64,000 nucleotides of DNA. Origin: an uncultured Flavobacteriaceae bacterium. Lineage in GTDB: Bacteria > Bacteroidota > Bacteroidia > Flavobacteriales > Flavobacteriaceae. Below are positions 32,950 to 42,323 of this stretch, piece after piece; position 1 is the first letter of the stretch, and each line of letters begins with the position of its first letter. The position numbers were made by a program, and so were the translations under genes. The stretch covers positions 1 through 64,000 of the forward strand of contig CANNGA010000004.1 in NCBI GenBank assembly GCA_947504035.1, read 5' to 3'. The notes under the pieces are model-generated. The model searched no databases. It was not told where the DNA came from and saw nothing but the letters and a program-made list of their open reading frames with translations.

Positions 32950-34515
32950 TTAGAAAGAAATTTTCACTAACCTTTTGTCTTTTTTTGTGCTTCCAAGAAT
33001 AATGATTTCTGATTTATCATTGTTTAAGGTACCATTACTTACTTGGTAGATAATTTCTGATTCGGCTGGCACCAATACATCGTAATCTAGAACACCCTCT
33101 GAGTCAAGAGATATAACATATATATTAGGAGTTTTTTTATTATATTCTCCAAATTGAATTCGCCCATCAGAGATTTTTTTTATTTCTTCTGATGCATTTA
33201 TCAAATGATAAATTTTACCATTTCTTGAGATTGATCTAAACGATGAGTAATTTATCCCCCTTTGTGCTTTATTAATATTTCTTGCCCACAATAATCTTCC
33301 TTCTTGCGAAATTTTACAGGATACGATATCATTGAAATAATGTTTTATAGAAGTCTTTGTTGAATTAGCCGATGAAATTATAACAACTTTATGTTCTTCA
33401 GCATTTATGATTACATCTCCATTTTCATTCATAAACGCACTTCTAAACTCTAAATTATAAAGTTCTTTTTTTCTGTTTTTATCGCCATATTTATCAGCTA
33501 GAAATTGCTCTGAAAAGGGTTGAAAATATGCCCCTTTAGATTTCAATGTTGATGGATCGATAGCATACAATGAAACTCCTTTGTAGCGTGACTCTTTTTT
33601 ATCAGAATAAAAACCAACACAAGATAATCTTCCATGATCTTTTATAATTTTTAAAGATCCGATATGCTGGTTTTGGGTATCTAAAATCAATTGTGATTCC
33701 CCCTCATTGTCTAGTTTATATAATTCATAATGATAATTTATATCTTTCTTGGATTTTTTGTTAGTTACTTTAGAAATAAAGTGTAAAGAACCATTGGTAT
33801 CATCTAAGTGTAAATCATTAATTTTAAAGAATTTCTTTTTAATTTCTTTTTCAAAAGTATGCTCGGAAACAGGTTTAAATTGATTATCAAAAATATATGA
33901 ACGAAGTTTTATTGTTTTACCAAGTATAGGACGCACCACTATAGAAAAAAAGTGTTGTTTTTTAGAAAAAGAAATTTCTGCAATATTTTCTTCGTTTGAC
34001 CAATCTGAGCTCGCATTAAAAAGATTATTCAATTTAATGGCTTTATAATATGATTTTAAAGGATAATTAAAAAAGTCTTTAAATTCTGTTTCATTAATTT
34101 GAATTAGTGTGTTTTTTTTGAAATTAAATTCACTTAATTCAGATGTTAAAACAATAAAATCATATGATTTTTCGTTTTTAAACGATTTTATGATATGAAT
34201 TTTATTATTTGAAACCATCATACCTTTGATAAGGTTGCCATCATCCTCTAAAGTATAACTTTTGATAAGTTTTAATTGACTATCATAGTGATCGATATAG
34301 TGACCTAAAAGCTTATCTCCAAATAATTTATGAAAGGATCTTAATACAACTAGTCCTCCTTTACCATCTGATTTGGAATCTTGAAGTATTGTGGTTTTTT
34401 TATCATCTTGAAAAATCTCACTTTTGATAACTTTTAAACCAAATTTATTCTCTTGAGCTATTCCTACCTGAGTAAGTAGTATCAGTATTAATAAAGTAAG
34501 TAGCCGTTTTTTCAT
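32950..34515 (-). CDS. Secreted protein of unknown function, beta-propeller-like
   Basis: Length 521 aa. Signal peptide MKKRLLTLLILILLTQVGIAQ. The mature part is rich in short beta strands with many Lys, Ser and Asn and has no Cys pair or catalytic motif I recognise. Recurrent blocks such as GGLVVLRSFHKLFGDKLLGHY, GSLHFISKVTNKKSKKD and NGDVIINAEEHKVVIIS suggest a six- or seven-bladed propeller (inference). It ends KKDKRLVKISF with no T9SS sorting domain, so it is probably periplasmic or exported by another route. Isolated between an IS remnant and a REP region; no operon partner. Confidence 0.65.
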   Translation of the reverse strand: MKKRLLTLLILILLTQVGIAQENKFGLKVIKSEIFQDDKKTTILQDSKSDGKGGLVVLRSFHKLFGDKLLGHYIDHYDSQLKLIKSYTLEDDGNLIKGMMVSNNKIHIIKSFKNEKSYDFIVLTSELSEFNFKKNTLIQINETEFKDFFNYPLKSYYKAIKLNNLFNASSDWSNEENIAEISFSKKQHFFSIVVRPILGKTIKLRSYIFDNQFKPVSEHTFEKEIKKKFFKINDLHLDDTNGSLHFISKVTNKKSKKDINYHYELYKLDNEGESQLILDTQNQHIGSLKIIKDHGRLSCVGFYSDKKESRYKGVSLYAIDPSTLKSKGAYFQPFSEQFLADKYGDKNRKKELYNLEFRSAFMNENGDVIINAEEHKVVIISSANSTKTSIKHYFNDIVSCKISQEGRLLWARNINKAQRGINYSSFRSISRNGKIYHLINASEEIKKISDGRIQFGEYNKKTPNIYVISLDSEGVLDYDVLVPAESEIIYQVSNGTLNNDKSEIIILGSTKKDKRLVKISF

Positions 34516-34756
34516 TATAGTCTCCCTTGATCAATTGTTACTTTTCAAATTTATTAATATTTATGAATAAAAAAGAAGCTACTATAAATAAATTTACAAC
34601 AAAACACCAAAGATTTTCATTGAAATAGCTTCTTCAACTCAAATACGTAAACTAAAAGCTAGGGACAAAGATCTTATAGTCATAGATTAAAAATCAGAAT
34701 ATAAGGGTGTTGATAATAAGTGTCATTTTTTTGAATTTTACCTTCAGATTTAACCA

Positions 34757-34932
34757 CCTGATGGCGCTAGTTTGTCCACGTAACGGCTACCGCAAGTTTG
34801 TAACTTGTGGCGGTAACAGTGAGGAAATAAAGAAGAGAATAAAAGCTTTTACGGATACATAAGGGCTTTTTTATTGAGCGAGTTTTTGGACTTTCTTTTT
34901 AGTGACAAAGAGGTCAATTAGTTTTTTAATAG
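34757..34932. repeat. REP-like repeat unit, copy 1
   Basis: A degenerate direct repeat of about 170 bp, matched by 35030-35201: both begin CCTGATGGCGC, contain a hairpin with AAGTTT(G/A)TAACTT at its tip, then CAGTGAG and AAAAGCTTTTACGGA. The hairpin here is 34789-34814 (ACCGCAAGTT...AACTTGTGGCGGT). The right part overlaps the 3' end of an HTH-regulator-like remnant. Confidence 0.7.
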
Positions 34933-35029
34933 TGGTTCTGTCGTCCTCATTCATGAGTTCCACTTCCTTAAATTGCTGTAACAGTTCATTATCGTCAATA
35001 ACGTTCTCTGCTTTATCGTTTAACGAGCC
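34871..35029 (-). pseudogene. C-terminal fragment of an HTH-regulator-like gene
   Basis: Minus-strand codons read ...LNDKAENVIDDNELLQQFKE, then VELMNEDDRTTIKKLIDLFV and TKKKVQKLAQ with a stop at 34873-34871. This looks like the helical tail that follows the HTH domain in small XRE-family regulators of flavobacteria; the HTH part is missing. A second scrap of the same end (KKKIQKLAQ, stop 35136-35134) lies in repeat copy 2, so the gene end was duplicated together with the repeat. Confidence 0.55.
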
Positions 35030-35201
35030 CCTGATGGCGCGAGTTTAACACGCACTGGCTATCGCAAGTTTATAACTTGTAGCGGTAACAGTGAGAAAAA
35101 ATAAAAGCTTTTACGGAAACGAAAAGACTTTTTTTATTGCGCAAGTTTTTGGATTTTCTTTTTTGAAATAAAGACTATCGATTAATTTTTTAAAGAACCC
35201 C
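35030..35201. repeat. REP-like repeat unit, copy 2
   Basis: Diverged direct copy of 34757-34932. Its hairpin is at 35061-35086 (ATCGCAAGTT...AACTTGTAGCGGT). It carries a second, frameshifted copy of the same regulator 3' end (IQKLAQ). Confidence 0.7.
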
Positions 35202-35215
35202 CCAGAGTCCTGCTA

Positions 35216-35235
35216 GCGCTAGTATTTACTAGTGC
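35216..35235. repeat. REP-type palindrome before the transposase gene
   Basis: GCGCTAGTATTTACTAGTGC forms a 9-bp stem (one G-T pair) with a 2-nt tip, 62 bp before the RAYT start. REP palindromes flanking the transposase gene are the known layout of REP/RAYT systems. Confidence 0.55.
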
Positions 35236-35297
35236 CGTTACGAGTAAGAATAACAAAGAGCTATGCTGAGACGTATAGCTTTTTGTATTTTAGGGCT

Positions 35298-35796
35298 ATG
35301 AGCAGGAAGTACAAATTTCATAACAAAGGCAGTCTATATTTTGTAAGCTTTACCACGATAAATTGGACAGATGTCTTTACGAGAGAGTTCTATTTTAATG
35401 TATTACGAGAAAGCGTAAACTATTGCAGAAAAGAAAAGGGCATGGAATTATATCGTTACTGTTTTATGCCAAGCCATTTACATTTAATATTCAAGTCGGC
35501 AAACGAACAGCCATCATAACTATTAAGAGATTTTAAACGTCATATATCTAAAAAAGTAATAAAAGCTATAGAAAGCAATTCAGAAGAAAGCCGTAAAGAG
35601 TGGTTGTTGTAGATGTTTAAACGAGCAAGGAGAAAAGAACGCTACAACAAGCAAATACCAATTTTGGCAGCACGATAACAAACCCATAGCGCTATGGAGC
35701 GAAAACGTTATCAAACAAAAAATAGATGATATCCATAACAATCCAGTAGCAAATGGTTTTGTAACCAACCCAATAGATTAGAAGTGCACGAGTGCC
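35298..35796 (+). pseudogene. REP-associated tyrosine transposase (RAYT, Y1_Tnp), broken
   Basis: From ATG 35298 the frame reads MSRKYKFHNKGSLYFVSFTT, then the HUH motif in YCFMPSHLHLIFK. A TAA stop at 35517 replaces an expected codon; the frame then continues LLRDFKRHISKKVIKAIE until TAG at 35610, where relatives have Trp. A frameshift near 35645 is needed before KYQFWQHDNKPIALWSENVI and DDIHNNPVANGFVTNP, then another stop. Position 2 of the usual YIHNNP catalytic block reads Asp. RAYTs are single-strand transposases that move REP sequences; this copy is dead, although its REP-like repeats remain next to it. Confidence 0.85.
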
Positions 35797-36186
35797 TAAA
35801 ATTACATGTTCCACAACAAGTCTAGATTGTATTTTATGCCTTTTGTTGTGGTAAGCGGGTTAGATGTATATTGGCCGATATATGTATTCTACTGTCTTGG
35901 CAGATCCTTTAAACCTAAAAAAGGACAATATTGTTTTATGTAGGCGACTGTTTTGTAGCCTAATTGTAAATTATAATTTAGTATTGCCAAAAGGTATTCT
36001 GGCGTATTTTTTGTGACCTGTGTTGTCGTAGCGTCTTCTATCAATCAAATATACGTTTAGGCGTAATTAAACGCGAAGTACTCGTTATTGGTAGTTTAGA
36101 TAGTGTGCTACTTATAAAAGGCGTGAAAATTATAGAAACCTTATATAAATAAAGGTAAAACCTTATGCCATGTTTGGATTTAAAAT
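35797..36186. other. Intergenic stretch without a supported gene
   Basis: About 390 bp. An in-frame run near 36078-36152 (REVLVIGSLDSVLLIKGVKI) could be a scrap of an old gene but is too short to identify. Otherwise nothing visible. Confidence 0.4.
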
Positions 36187-36194
36187 TATTTTTG
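36187..36194 (+). promoter_or_regulatory. -7 box of the MORN-repeat protein gene
   Basis: TATTTTTG fits TAnnTTTG, 27 bp before ATG 36222. Confidence 0.5.
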
Positions 36195-36221
36195 CATAAA
36201 GTCTTCCATATTAAGAAAATT

Positions 36222-36995
36222 ATGAAAAAAATACTGTGGTTGGTGTCTCTTGCTTTTGTGTGCGTCGCATTTGGACCAGATTTACAAAAAAAAGTGATAC
36301 GTACTAGTGATGGTTTTGATGTGGAATGTTATATTTCTCCAACAAAGTTAAAACGGTACAATTCTAAAAAAATGTACCATTGGTTCAGATCGGGAAGATT
36401 GCATCAAACTGTGGCCAGTGCTGGTGGTTATGTATTGCATAAAGAGTATTTAAAATACTACAGGTCTAATCAAATTGCAGAGGAGGGAACGTTTAGTTAC
36501 GGCCTTAAAGTAGGCGCTTGGAGAACATGGCATGAAAATGGCATTCCAAAAACAATAGAACATTGGAGAAATGGTTATAGAGATGGAAAATTTATAGCTT
36601 ACGATTCCCTAGGAAAAACAACACTTACAGGAGCGTATACATATAATTTGAAATCGGGATATTGGATAGACCATATCACCAAAGACAGTACATATTACAA
36701 AGGCGAAGATAGTTTTAAAGAGAGACCATTAAACTTAATAGAACGTACATTAAGAAAAAAAGACTCTTTAGAGAAAGTTGAAATAAAACGCGAAAGAGTC
36801 GCGCAGCGCTATAAAGATTCTGTGGGTAGAGTAGAACGTAAAGTGGCACGACGTTTAAAGCGCAAGAACGATTCTATAGCACGCGTTAAGCAAAAAGCAG
36901 ACAAGCGTACTCAAAAACGTCTTGATTCTATAAATAAAAGTAAAGCTCCAAAAACGAGTGTCCTGGATAAAATATTTAAGAAGAAAGCGAACTAG
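36222..36995 (+). CDS. Exported MORN-repeat (YwqK-like) protein with 18-residue basic tandem repeat
   Basis: Length 257 aa from ATG 36222; the in-frame start 57 bp upstream spoils the signal peptide MKKILWLVSLAFVCVAFGPD. Residues about 80-160 hold MORN_2-type repeats (EEGTFSYGLKVGAWRTWHENG, then YRDGKFIAYDSLG and GAYTYNLKSGYWIDH). Residues 181-238 form an exact-period repeat: Asp-Ser pairs at 181, 199, 217 and 235, 18 residues apart, separated by Arg/Lys-rich helix. Eighteen residues are five helical turns, so the Asp-Ser pairs lie on one face. Role unknown; basic tail may bind envelope polymer or nucleic acid (inference). Confidence 0.75.
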   Translation: MKKILWLVSLAFVCVAFGPDLQKKVIRTSDGFDVECYISPTKLKRYNSKKMYHWFRSGRLHQTVASAGGYVLHKEYLKYYRSNQIAEEGTFSYGLKVGAWRTWHENGIPKTIEHWRNGYRDGKFIAYDSLGKTTLTGAYTYNLKSGYWIDHITKDSTYYKGEDSFKERPLNLIERTLRKKDSLEKVEIKRERVAQRYKDSVGRVERKVARRLKRKNDSIARVKQKADKRTQKRLDSINKSKAPKTSVLDKIFKKKAN

Positions 36996-37095
36996 TTAAA
37001 AATTAAATGGTGTCAACTGTGACGTACTAACGGTTAGGTTGCTTTTATAATAAGGAGACGTCTAATAAAAAAAAGCCTTATACAAGTAATAGATT

Positions 37096-37127
37096 AAAAG
37101 GTAGTGTTTTATAATGCTGCCTTTTTG
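37096..37127 (+). terminator. Intrinsic terminator after the MORN-repeat gene
   Basis: AAAAGGTAGTG pairs (with G-T pairs) with TGCTGCCTTTT around TTTATAA, followed by T. About 100 bp after the stop codon. Confidence 0.6.
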
Positions 37128-37216
37128 TTAAAAAGAAAACGGCCTAAAAAAGCTTTTTAAATAGATGGTTCTTAATACAAGATGTTCCAGTGTGATATTA
37201 GTCTTTATTAACGTAT

Positions 37217-37240
37217 AAAGCCTAGCATATGCTAGGCTTT
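37217..37240 (-). terminator. Intrinsic terminator of purA
   Basis: AAAGCCTAGCATATGCTAGG continues to CTTT as a perfect 24-bp palindrome, 29 bp past the purA stop. Confidence 0.75.
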
Positions 37241-37269
37241 AGATGAATTAGTAGTATATGTTTTAAATC

Positions 37270-38544
37270 TTAAGATCTAAAAATCGTTTGTTTTCTATCT
37301 GGACCTACAGAAACAATAGTAATAGGGGTTTCTAATTCTTTTTCAAGAAACTGGATGTAGGCGTTTAAAGCATCTGGCAATTGAGAAGCTTCAGACATTC
37401 CTGTTAAATCTTCACTCCATCCTTTAAAATCGGTATAGATAGGTGTTACGTTCTCCGGCTCTATATTGTACGGTAAATGCTTAATCGTTTCACCTTTGTA
37501 CTTGTATGCGGTACATACCTTAAGCGTTTCGAAACCAGAAAGTACATCGCCTTTCATCATCATTAACTGAGTTACTCCGTTAACTTGACAAGCGTATTTT
37601 AAAGCGACCAAATCTAACCAACCACAACGTCTTGGACGTCCTGTAGTAGCTCCAAATTCATGCCCCACTTTTGCCATTGTAGCACCGTCGTCATCAAATA
37701 ATTCGGTAGGGAATGGGCCAGAACCCACACGAGTTGTATAGGCTTTAAAAATACCGAAGACCTCACCAATTTGGTTAGGGGCAACGCCTAAACCTGTACA
37801 GGCACCAGCAGCTGTTGTATTACTAGAGGTTACAAACGGATAGGTTCCGAAATCGATGTCTAATAAAGAGCCTTGAGCGCCTTCTGCTAATATGGTTTTG
37901 TTTGCTTTTTGTGCTTGGTATACATACTCTTCAGAGTCTATAAACGTTAACGATTTTAAAACGTCTACAGCCGCAAAGAAATCGGCTTCTAACTCGTTTA
38001 AGTCGTATTCTATTTTTGCATCGTAATACGCAATCATAGATTCGTGCTTATCGGCAAGCGCTCTATAGCGTTCTTTCCAATCGCTTAATTCTAAATCGCC
38101 CACACGAATACCGTTTCTACCTGTTTTGTCCATGTATGTTGGACCAATACCTTTTAAAGTAGAGCCAATTTTAGCTTTTCCCTTAGCGGCTTCGCTTGCG
38201 GCATCTAGTAAACGGTGTGTTGGTAATATAATATGTGCTTTTCTTGAAATTAATAAGGACTTTCTGTAATCGACATCCTGTTCTTCAAGTTTATCTAATT
38301 CTTTTTTAAAAATAACAGGATCTATAACAACACCATTACCGACTAAGTTTGTCGCATCATCATGAAAAATTCCTGAGGGAATGGTATGTAAAACATGTTT
38401 TTTACCATTAAAAACCAAAGTGTGTCCAGCATTGGGACCCCCTTGAAAACGTGCTATGATATTGTAATTATTAGTTAATACGTCAACAATTTTTCCTTTG
38501 CCTTCGTCTCCCCATTGTAGTCCTAGTAGTAAATCTACTGCCAT
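37270..38544 (-). CDS. purA: Adenylosuccinate synthetase
   Basis: Length 424 aa, normal. It joins IMP and aspartate with GTP to give adenylosuccinate, the first step from IMP to AMP, in the cytoplasm. GTP/active-site loop QWGDEGKGK with catalytic Asp13, and GGPNAGHT with His42. IMP-binding GSTLKGIGPTYMDKTGR, NGIRVGDL and the late GATTGRPRRCGW block are intact. It follows the fur gene by 12 bp on the same strand and is probably co-transcribed with it and rsh. Confidence 0.98.
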   Translation of the reverse strand: MAVDLLLGLQWGDEGKGKIVDVLTNNYNIIARFQGGPNAGHTLVFNGKKHVLHTIPSGIFHDDATNLVGNGVVIDPVIFKKELDKLEEQDVDYRKSLLISRKAHIILPTHRLLDAASEAAKGKAKIGSTLKGIGPTYMDKTGRNGIRVGDLELSDWKERYRALADKHESMIAYYDAKIEYDLNELEADFFAAVDVLKSLTFIDSEEYVYQAQKANKTILAEGAQGSLLDIDFGTYPFVTSSNTTAAGACTGLGVAPNQIGEVFGIFKAYTTRVGSGPFPTELFDDDGATMAKVGHEFGATTGRPRRCGWLDLVALKYACQVNGVTQLMMMKGDVLSGFETLKVCTAYKYKGETIKHLPYNIEPENVTPIYTDFKGWSEDLTGMSEASQLPDALNAYIQFLEKELETPITIVSVGPDRKQTIFRS

Positions 38545-38556
38545 TGTATTATAAAA

Positions 38557-39030
38557 TTAGTTAGTGTCTTCCTGATCGGTTTCAGGAGATTTTCGATTTC
38601 CGTAAAAATAAAGTGAATGGTTATTTATTTCAATATTGAAAACTTCTTCAATAGTTTTCTTAATAGACTGAATTCTGGGATCGCAGAATTCTATAACCTC
38701 GCCAGTATCTGTTAAGATCACGTGGTCATGCTGTCTGTCAAAATATGATTTTTCGTAATGGGCTTGGTTTTGACCGAATTGATGTTTTCTAACCAAACCA
38801 CATTCTAAAAGTAATTCTATAGTATTATAAAGTGTTGCACGCGATACCCTATACTTTTTATTTTTCATATTAAGGTACAGCGATTCGATATCAAAATGTT
38901 CTGTGCTATTGTAAATTTCTTGTAGAATAGCATAGCGCTCAGGTGTTTTCCTGTGCCCTTTTGTTTCTAAAAAGGTTGTAAATACGTTTTTTACAATCTC
39001 TTGATTTTTATTTTCTGTAGTCGAATCCAT
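38557..39030 (-). CDS. Fur-family transcriptional regulator
   Basis: Length 157 aa. Winged helix at about 20-85: [20 protein letters not shown] and recognition segment [20 protein letters not shown]. The dimerisation domain keeps [15 protein letters not shown] and [10 protein letters not shown] but lacks the C-terminal CxxC pairs of the island's Fur-like protein, so it has no obvious structural zinc site. Placement between rsh and purA is conserved in flavobacteria. Which metal or signal it senses cannot be told from sequence; PerR-like and iron-type Fur are both open. Confidence 0.9.
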   Translation of the reverse strand: MDSTTENKNQEIVKNVFTTFLETKGHRKTPERYAILQEIYNSTEHFDIESLYLNMKNKKYRVSRATLYNTIELLLECGLVRKHQFGQNQAHYEKSYFDRQHDHVILTDTGEVIEFCDPRIQSIKKTIEEVFNIEINNHSLYFYGNRKSPETDQEDTN

Positions 39031-39055
39031 AATTGCGAGGCAAATTTACACTTTT

Positions 39056-41275
39056 TTAAATTCTGGAAACCTTATCGATACCATTAATTTTTTTAAGTTT
39101 CTCTAATATGCGTTTTAATATGGCTTTATTTTTAACCACAAGCTTTATTTTGCCAGAAAACAGCCCGTCATCAGTCTCAAAACTAAGACTTTTCATGTTA
39201 ACGTGCATATTGTTAGATATTACAGCAGTAATGTCACTAACTAAGCCTAATTGATCTATACCCGAAATTGTAATTTCGGTAGCGTAATCCTGTTGTGTAG
39301 AGTCTATCCACTTGGCAATCATAATGCGATAGGCGTAATTAGACTGTAAACTTAAAGCATTAGGACAATTGTGTTTGTGCACTTTTATACCTTCCGATAC
39401 GGTTAAGAAGCCAAAAACATCATCCCCAGGTATAGGGTTGCAGCAATTGGAAATTTTATAATCTAACTTTTCCTGTTCCTTACCAAATACAAGAGAATCG
39501 AAATTTGAAGTAATTTCGTCCTTTTCTAACTCTTCTTTAGAGATGGATTGCTTTCTGGTTATTTTATTTTTAAAGAAGCTCATAAGAACATTAGTTCTAG
39601 ATGAGGCAAAGTCTTTAAGCATAATATTGTCTATAGAACCAATACCAACACGGTAAAACAGATCTAAACTTGTTTTTAAATTAAAATGACGAACCAGATC
39701 GTTTACCGAAGATTCGTTAAGCGTAATTTTAAGTTGTTTTAATTTACGTCTTAATATTTCTTTACCTTCTTCGCCTACCAGTTTGCGGTCTTCTCGTAAT
39801 GCCGATTTTATTTTGGCTCTTGCTCGTGCTGTAGTGGCGTAGTTTAACCAGTTGGCATTTGGTTTTGCACTGCTAGAAGTCACGACTTCTACTTGGTCGC
39901 CACTTTTTAATTCATGACTTAAGGGCACGAGTTTATTATTTACTCTGGCGCCACGGGTGTGCATACCTACTTCGGTATGGATATGAAATGCAAAATCTAA
40001 AGAAGTGGCCCCCTTAGGTAGCGATTTAAGTTCCCCTTTGGGCGTAAATACAAAGATTTCTTGCGAATAGAGGTTCAATTTAAATTGTTCTACAAAATCA
40101 ACCGCATTCATCGTTGGGTTTTCTAACGCCTCTTGAAGTCTGTTAATCCAACTTTCTAAATTGTCTTCTTTTTCGTCTTGTTGTTTGTATTTGTAGTGTG
40201 CTGCATAACCTTTTTCGGCAATTTCATTCATGCGCTCACTGCGTATCTGTACTTCAACCCAATTGCCTTTAGGGCCCATTACGGTAATGTGTAATGCTTC
40301 ATAACCAGTGCCTTTAGGCGATGAAATCCAATCGCGCAAACGTAGAGGGTTTGGTCTAAAGTGATCTGTAACAATAGAATATATTTTCCATGCTAAGAAT
40401 TTTTCGTTGTAATCGTCACTTTCGTAAATAATGCGAATGGCGAATTTATCATAAACCTCATCGAAAGTCACGCCTTGATTTAGCATCTTCCGACGTATCG
40501 AAAATATAGATTTAGGACGCCCTTTTATGGTATAAGTGAAGTCTTCTTTGTCTAAAGATTTTCTAATAACATCGCTAAACTGTTCGATATAAAGATCTTG
40601 CTCCTCTTTACTTTCCTTAATTTTGGTAAGGATGTCATTGTAAACTTCAGGTTCTGTATATTTAAGTGCTAAATCTTCTAAGTCTGTTTTAATATTATAC
40701 AACCCAATTCTATGCGCTAGAGGGGCATAGATATAGAGGGTTTCCGAAGCAATTTTCACCTGTTTGTCGGGGCGCATGGCATCCATGGTCTGCATATTGT
40801 GCAAACGGTCTGCCATTTTAATAATGATAACCCGTACATCATCATTTAAAGTTAAAAGCATTTTTCGGAAATTCTCGGCTTGTAACGAGACGTCCATGTC
40901 TTTTTCTTTACTTAAAGATGATATTTTGGTGAGCCCATCTACAATACGCGCTACCGTCTCCCCAAAGAGCTGTTCGATATCATTAATACCATAATCATCA
41001 GAATCTTCTACAACATCGTGTAATAAGGCAGCAGCAATAGAAGTGGCGTCCAGTCCAATTTCTTCAGCTACAATTTTAGCGACTGCAATAGGGTGAAAAA
41101 TATAAGCTTCTCCAGATTTGCGACGCTGCGTTTTATGAGCATCTAAGGCGACCTCAAATGCTTTTCTAATAAGTTTTTTATCCTCGGTAGAAAGTGTAGT
41201 ATAGCTTACCTTTAAAAGGTGTTTATACGCATTGGTAATGGCTGCGTTTTCTTTTTCGATGTCTTCTTCGGTCAT
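39056..41275 (-). CDS. rsh: Bifunctional (p)ppGpp synthetase/hydrolase (RelA/SpoT type)
   Basis: Length 739 aa. It makes and degrades the stringent-response alarmone (p)ppGpp. The hydrolase HD domain is intact: His61 (FHPIAVA), His86-Asp87 (LLHDVVEDS) and Asp156 (MADRLHNM). The synthetase domain has RPKSIFSIRRKM, KFAIRIIYES, PLRLRDWISSPKGTGYEALH and VEVQIRSERM. The TGS domain (IFVFTPKGELKSLPKGATSL), a helical and zinc-finger-like region (NCCNPIPGD) and a C-terminal ACT domain (ITISGIDQLGLVSDITAVIS) follow. Both activities are therefore plausible. First gene of the rsh-fur-purA set. Confidence 0.96.
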   Translation of the reverse strand: MTEEDIEKENAAITNAYKHLLKVSYTTLSTEDKKLIRKAFEVALDAHKTQRRKSGEAYIFHPIAVAKIVAEEIGLDATSIAAALLHDVVEDSDDYGINDIEQLFGETVARIVDGLTKISSLSKEKDMDVSLQAENFRKMLLTLNDDVRVIIIKMADRLHNMQTMDAMRPDKQVKIASETLYIYAPLAHRIGLYNIKTDLEDLALKYTEPEVYNDILTKIKESKEEQDLYIEQFSDVIRKSLDKEDFTYTIKGRPKSIFSIRRKMLNQGVTFDEVYDKFAIRIIYESDDYNEKFLAWKIYSIVTDHFRPNPLRLRDWISSPKGTGYEALHITVMGPKGNWVEVQIRSERMNEIAEKGYAAHYKYKQQDEKEDNLESWINRLQEALENPTMNAVDFVEQFKLNLYSQEIFVFTPKGELKSLPKGATSLDFAFHIHTEVGMHTRGARVNNKLVPLSHELKSGDQVEVVTSSSAKPNANWLNYATTARARAKIKSALREDRKLVGEEGKEILRRKLKQLKITLNESSVNDLVRHFNLKTSLDLFYRVGIGSIDNIMLKDFASSRTNVLMSFFKNKITRKQSISKEELEKDEITSNFDSLVFGKEQEKLDYKISNCCNPIPGDDVFGFLTVSEGIKVHKHNCPNALSLQSNYAYRIMIAKWIDSTQQDYATEITISGIDQLGLVSDITAVISNNMHVNMKSLSFETDDGLFSGKIKLVVKNKAILKRILEKLKKINGIDKVSRI

Positions 41276-41317
41276 CTAATAAAAGTAATATAATCGCCTG
41301 TAATAGGCAATACAGAT

Positions 41318-41896
41318 TTAAGAAATTTTATTTAGGAAAGCAATAAGTTGCGCTGTGGCTTTACCACGGTGTCCAATAGTGTTTTTTTGCACCAATTCCA
41401 TTTCTGCAAAGGTAGTTTCAAAGCCATGGGGTTTAAAAATAGGGTCGTAACCAAAACCTTTATCACCTTGTAAAGACGTCGTAATTTCACCCTTACACAG
41501 TCCTGTAAATTGATGGGTTTGGCCTTGTAGGCTTAAAGCAATTACGGTTTTAAACTGCGCTGTTCTATCGGTATGGGGCTTTAAATTTTCTAGCAACAAG
41601 GCCATATTATCAGAAGCAGCTCTTTGGGGGCCAGCATAGCGTGCAGCGTATACACCAGGGGCACCATCTAAAGCGTTAACTTCTAAACCTGTATCATCTG
41701 CAAAGCAATCGTAGCCATAGTGGGTTTTTACATAGGCTGCCTTTTGCAAAGCATTACCTTCTATCGTATCCTGAGTTTCTGGAATATCTTCTAAACAATT
41801 GATGTCTTTTAAACTTAAGAGTTTGATATGCTCTGGTATAAGGGCTTGAACTTCTTTAAGTTTATTGGCGTTATTGGTGGCGAAAACGAGTTGCAT
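41318..41896 (-). CDS. rdgB: Non-canonical purine NTP pyrophosphatase (RdgB/HAM1)
   Basis: Length 192 aa from ATG 41896 (MQLVFATNNANKLKEVQAL); a start 21 bp upstream adds residues not seen in the family. It hydrolyses ITP/XTP and their deoxy forms to keep them out of nucleic acids. Motifs: ATNNANKLKE (substrate phosphate grip), FADDTGLEVNALDGAPGVY (catalytic Asp pair), GDKGFGYDPIF and the C-terminal HRGKA. Cytoplasmic. The next gene on the strand is the DCC-family protein 43 bp upstream. Confidence 0.96.
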   Translation of the reverse strand: MQLVFATNNANKLKEVQALIPEHIKLLSLKDINCLEDIPETQDTIEGNALQKAAYVKTHYGYDCFADDTGLEVNALDGAPGVYAARYAGPQRAASDNMALLLENLKPHTDRTAQFKTVIALSLQGQTHQFTGLCKGEITTSLQGDKGFGYDPIFKPHGFETTFAEMELVQKNTIGHRGKATAQLIAFLNKIS

Positions 41897-41939
41897 GCGT
41901 TCTGTTTTTAGCGTCAAAAATAAGTCTATTTTTCAGATG

Positions 41940-42323
41940 CTAAAAACTTATGGTACAACTCTTAGATTTTCCAAACCATTTTAAACGATTGCGAGATGCT
42001 GTTTTATAGATATAGTCTCTAAACAGTCTTGGTATAAAGGCTAATAAGGCAGAAACGCGTTGCCATTTTGGAATTTTAGAAGTGATTTTTAAAAAACCAT
42101 CAGAATGCGTTTTTAAACCATCTTGGTCTATCAGTATTACAGTTTCTAGCTGCTGCGTAGGGAAGCCATGCATGCGCAATAAGTTTTGACCATGGGGCGA
42201 TTGAAACGGAATAAAATGAAACAAGTGCTGCGGTGCAAATTTTAAAAGCCACCCTACAACACCATTGCAAAGATTACATTCGCCATCAAAAATAATAAGT
42301 GCTTTGGTTGGTTGTGATTCCAT
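41940..42323 (-). CDS. DCC-family thiol-disulfide oxidoreductase (DUF393)
   Basis: Length 127 aa. The family signature is at the N-terminus: IIFDGECNLCNGVVGWLLKF, with Cys17 and Cys20 forming a CxxC-like pair after the DG(E)C motif. Further family blocks are FIPFQSPHGQNLLR, DGFLKITSKI and RDYIYKTASRNRLKWFG. Predicted thioredoxin-like fold; substrate unknown. Located just upstream of rdgB on the same strand and probably co-transcribed. Confidence 0.9.
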   Translation of the reverse strand: MESQPTKALIIFDGECNLCNGVVGWLLKFAPQHLFHFIPFQSPHGQNLLRMHGFPTQQLETVILIDQDGLKTHSDGFLKITSKIPKWQRVSALLAFIPRLFRDYIYKTASRNRLKWFGKSKSCTISF

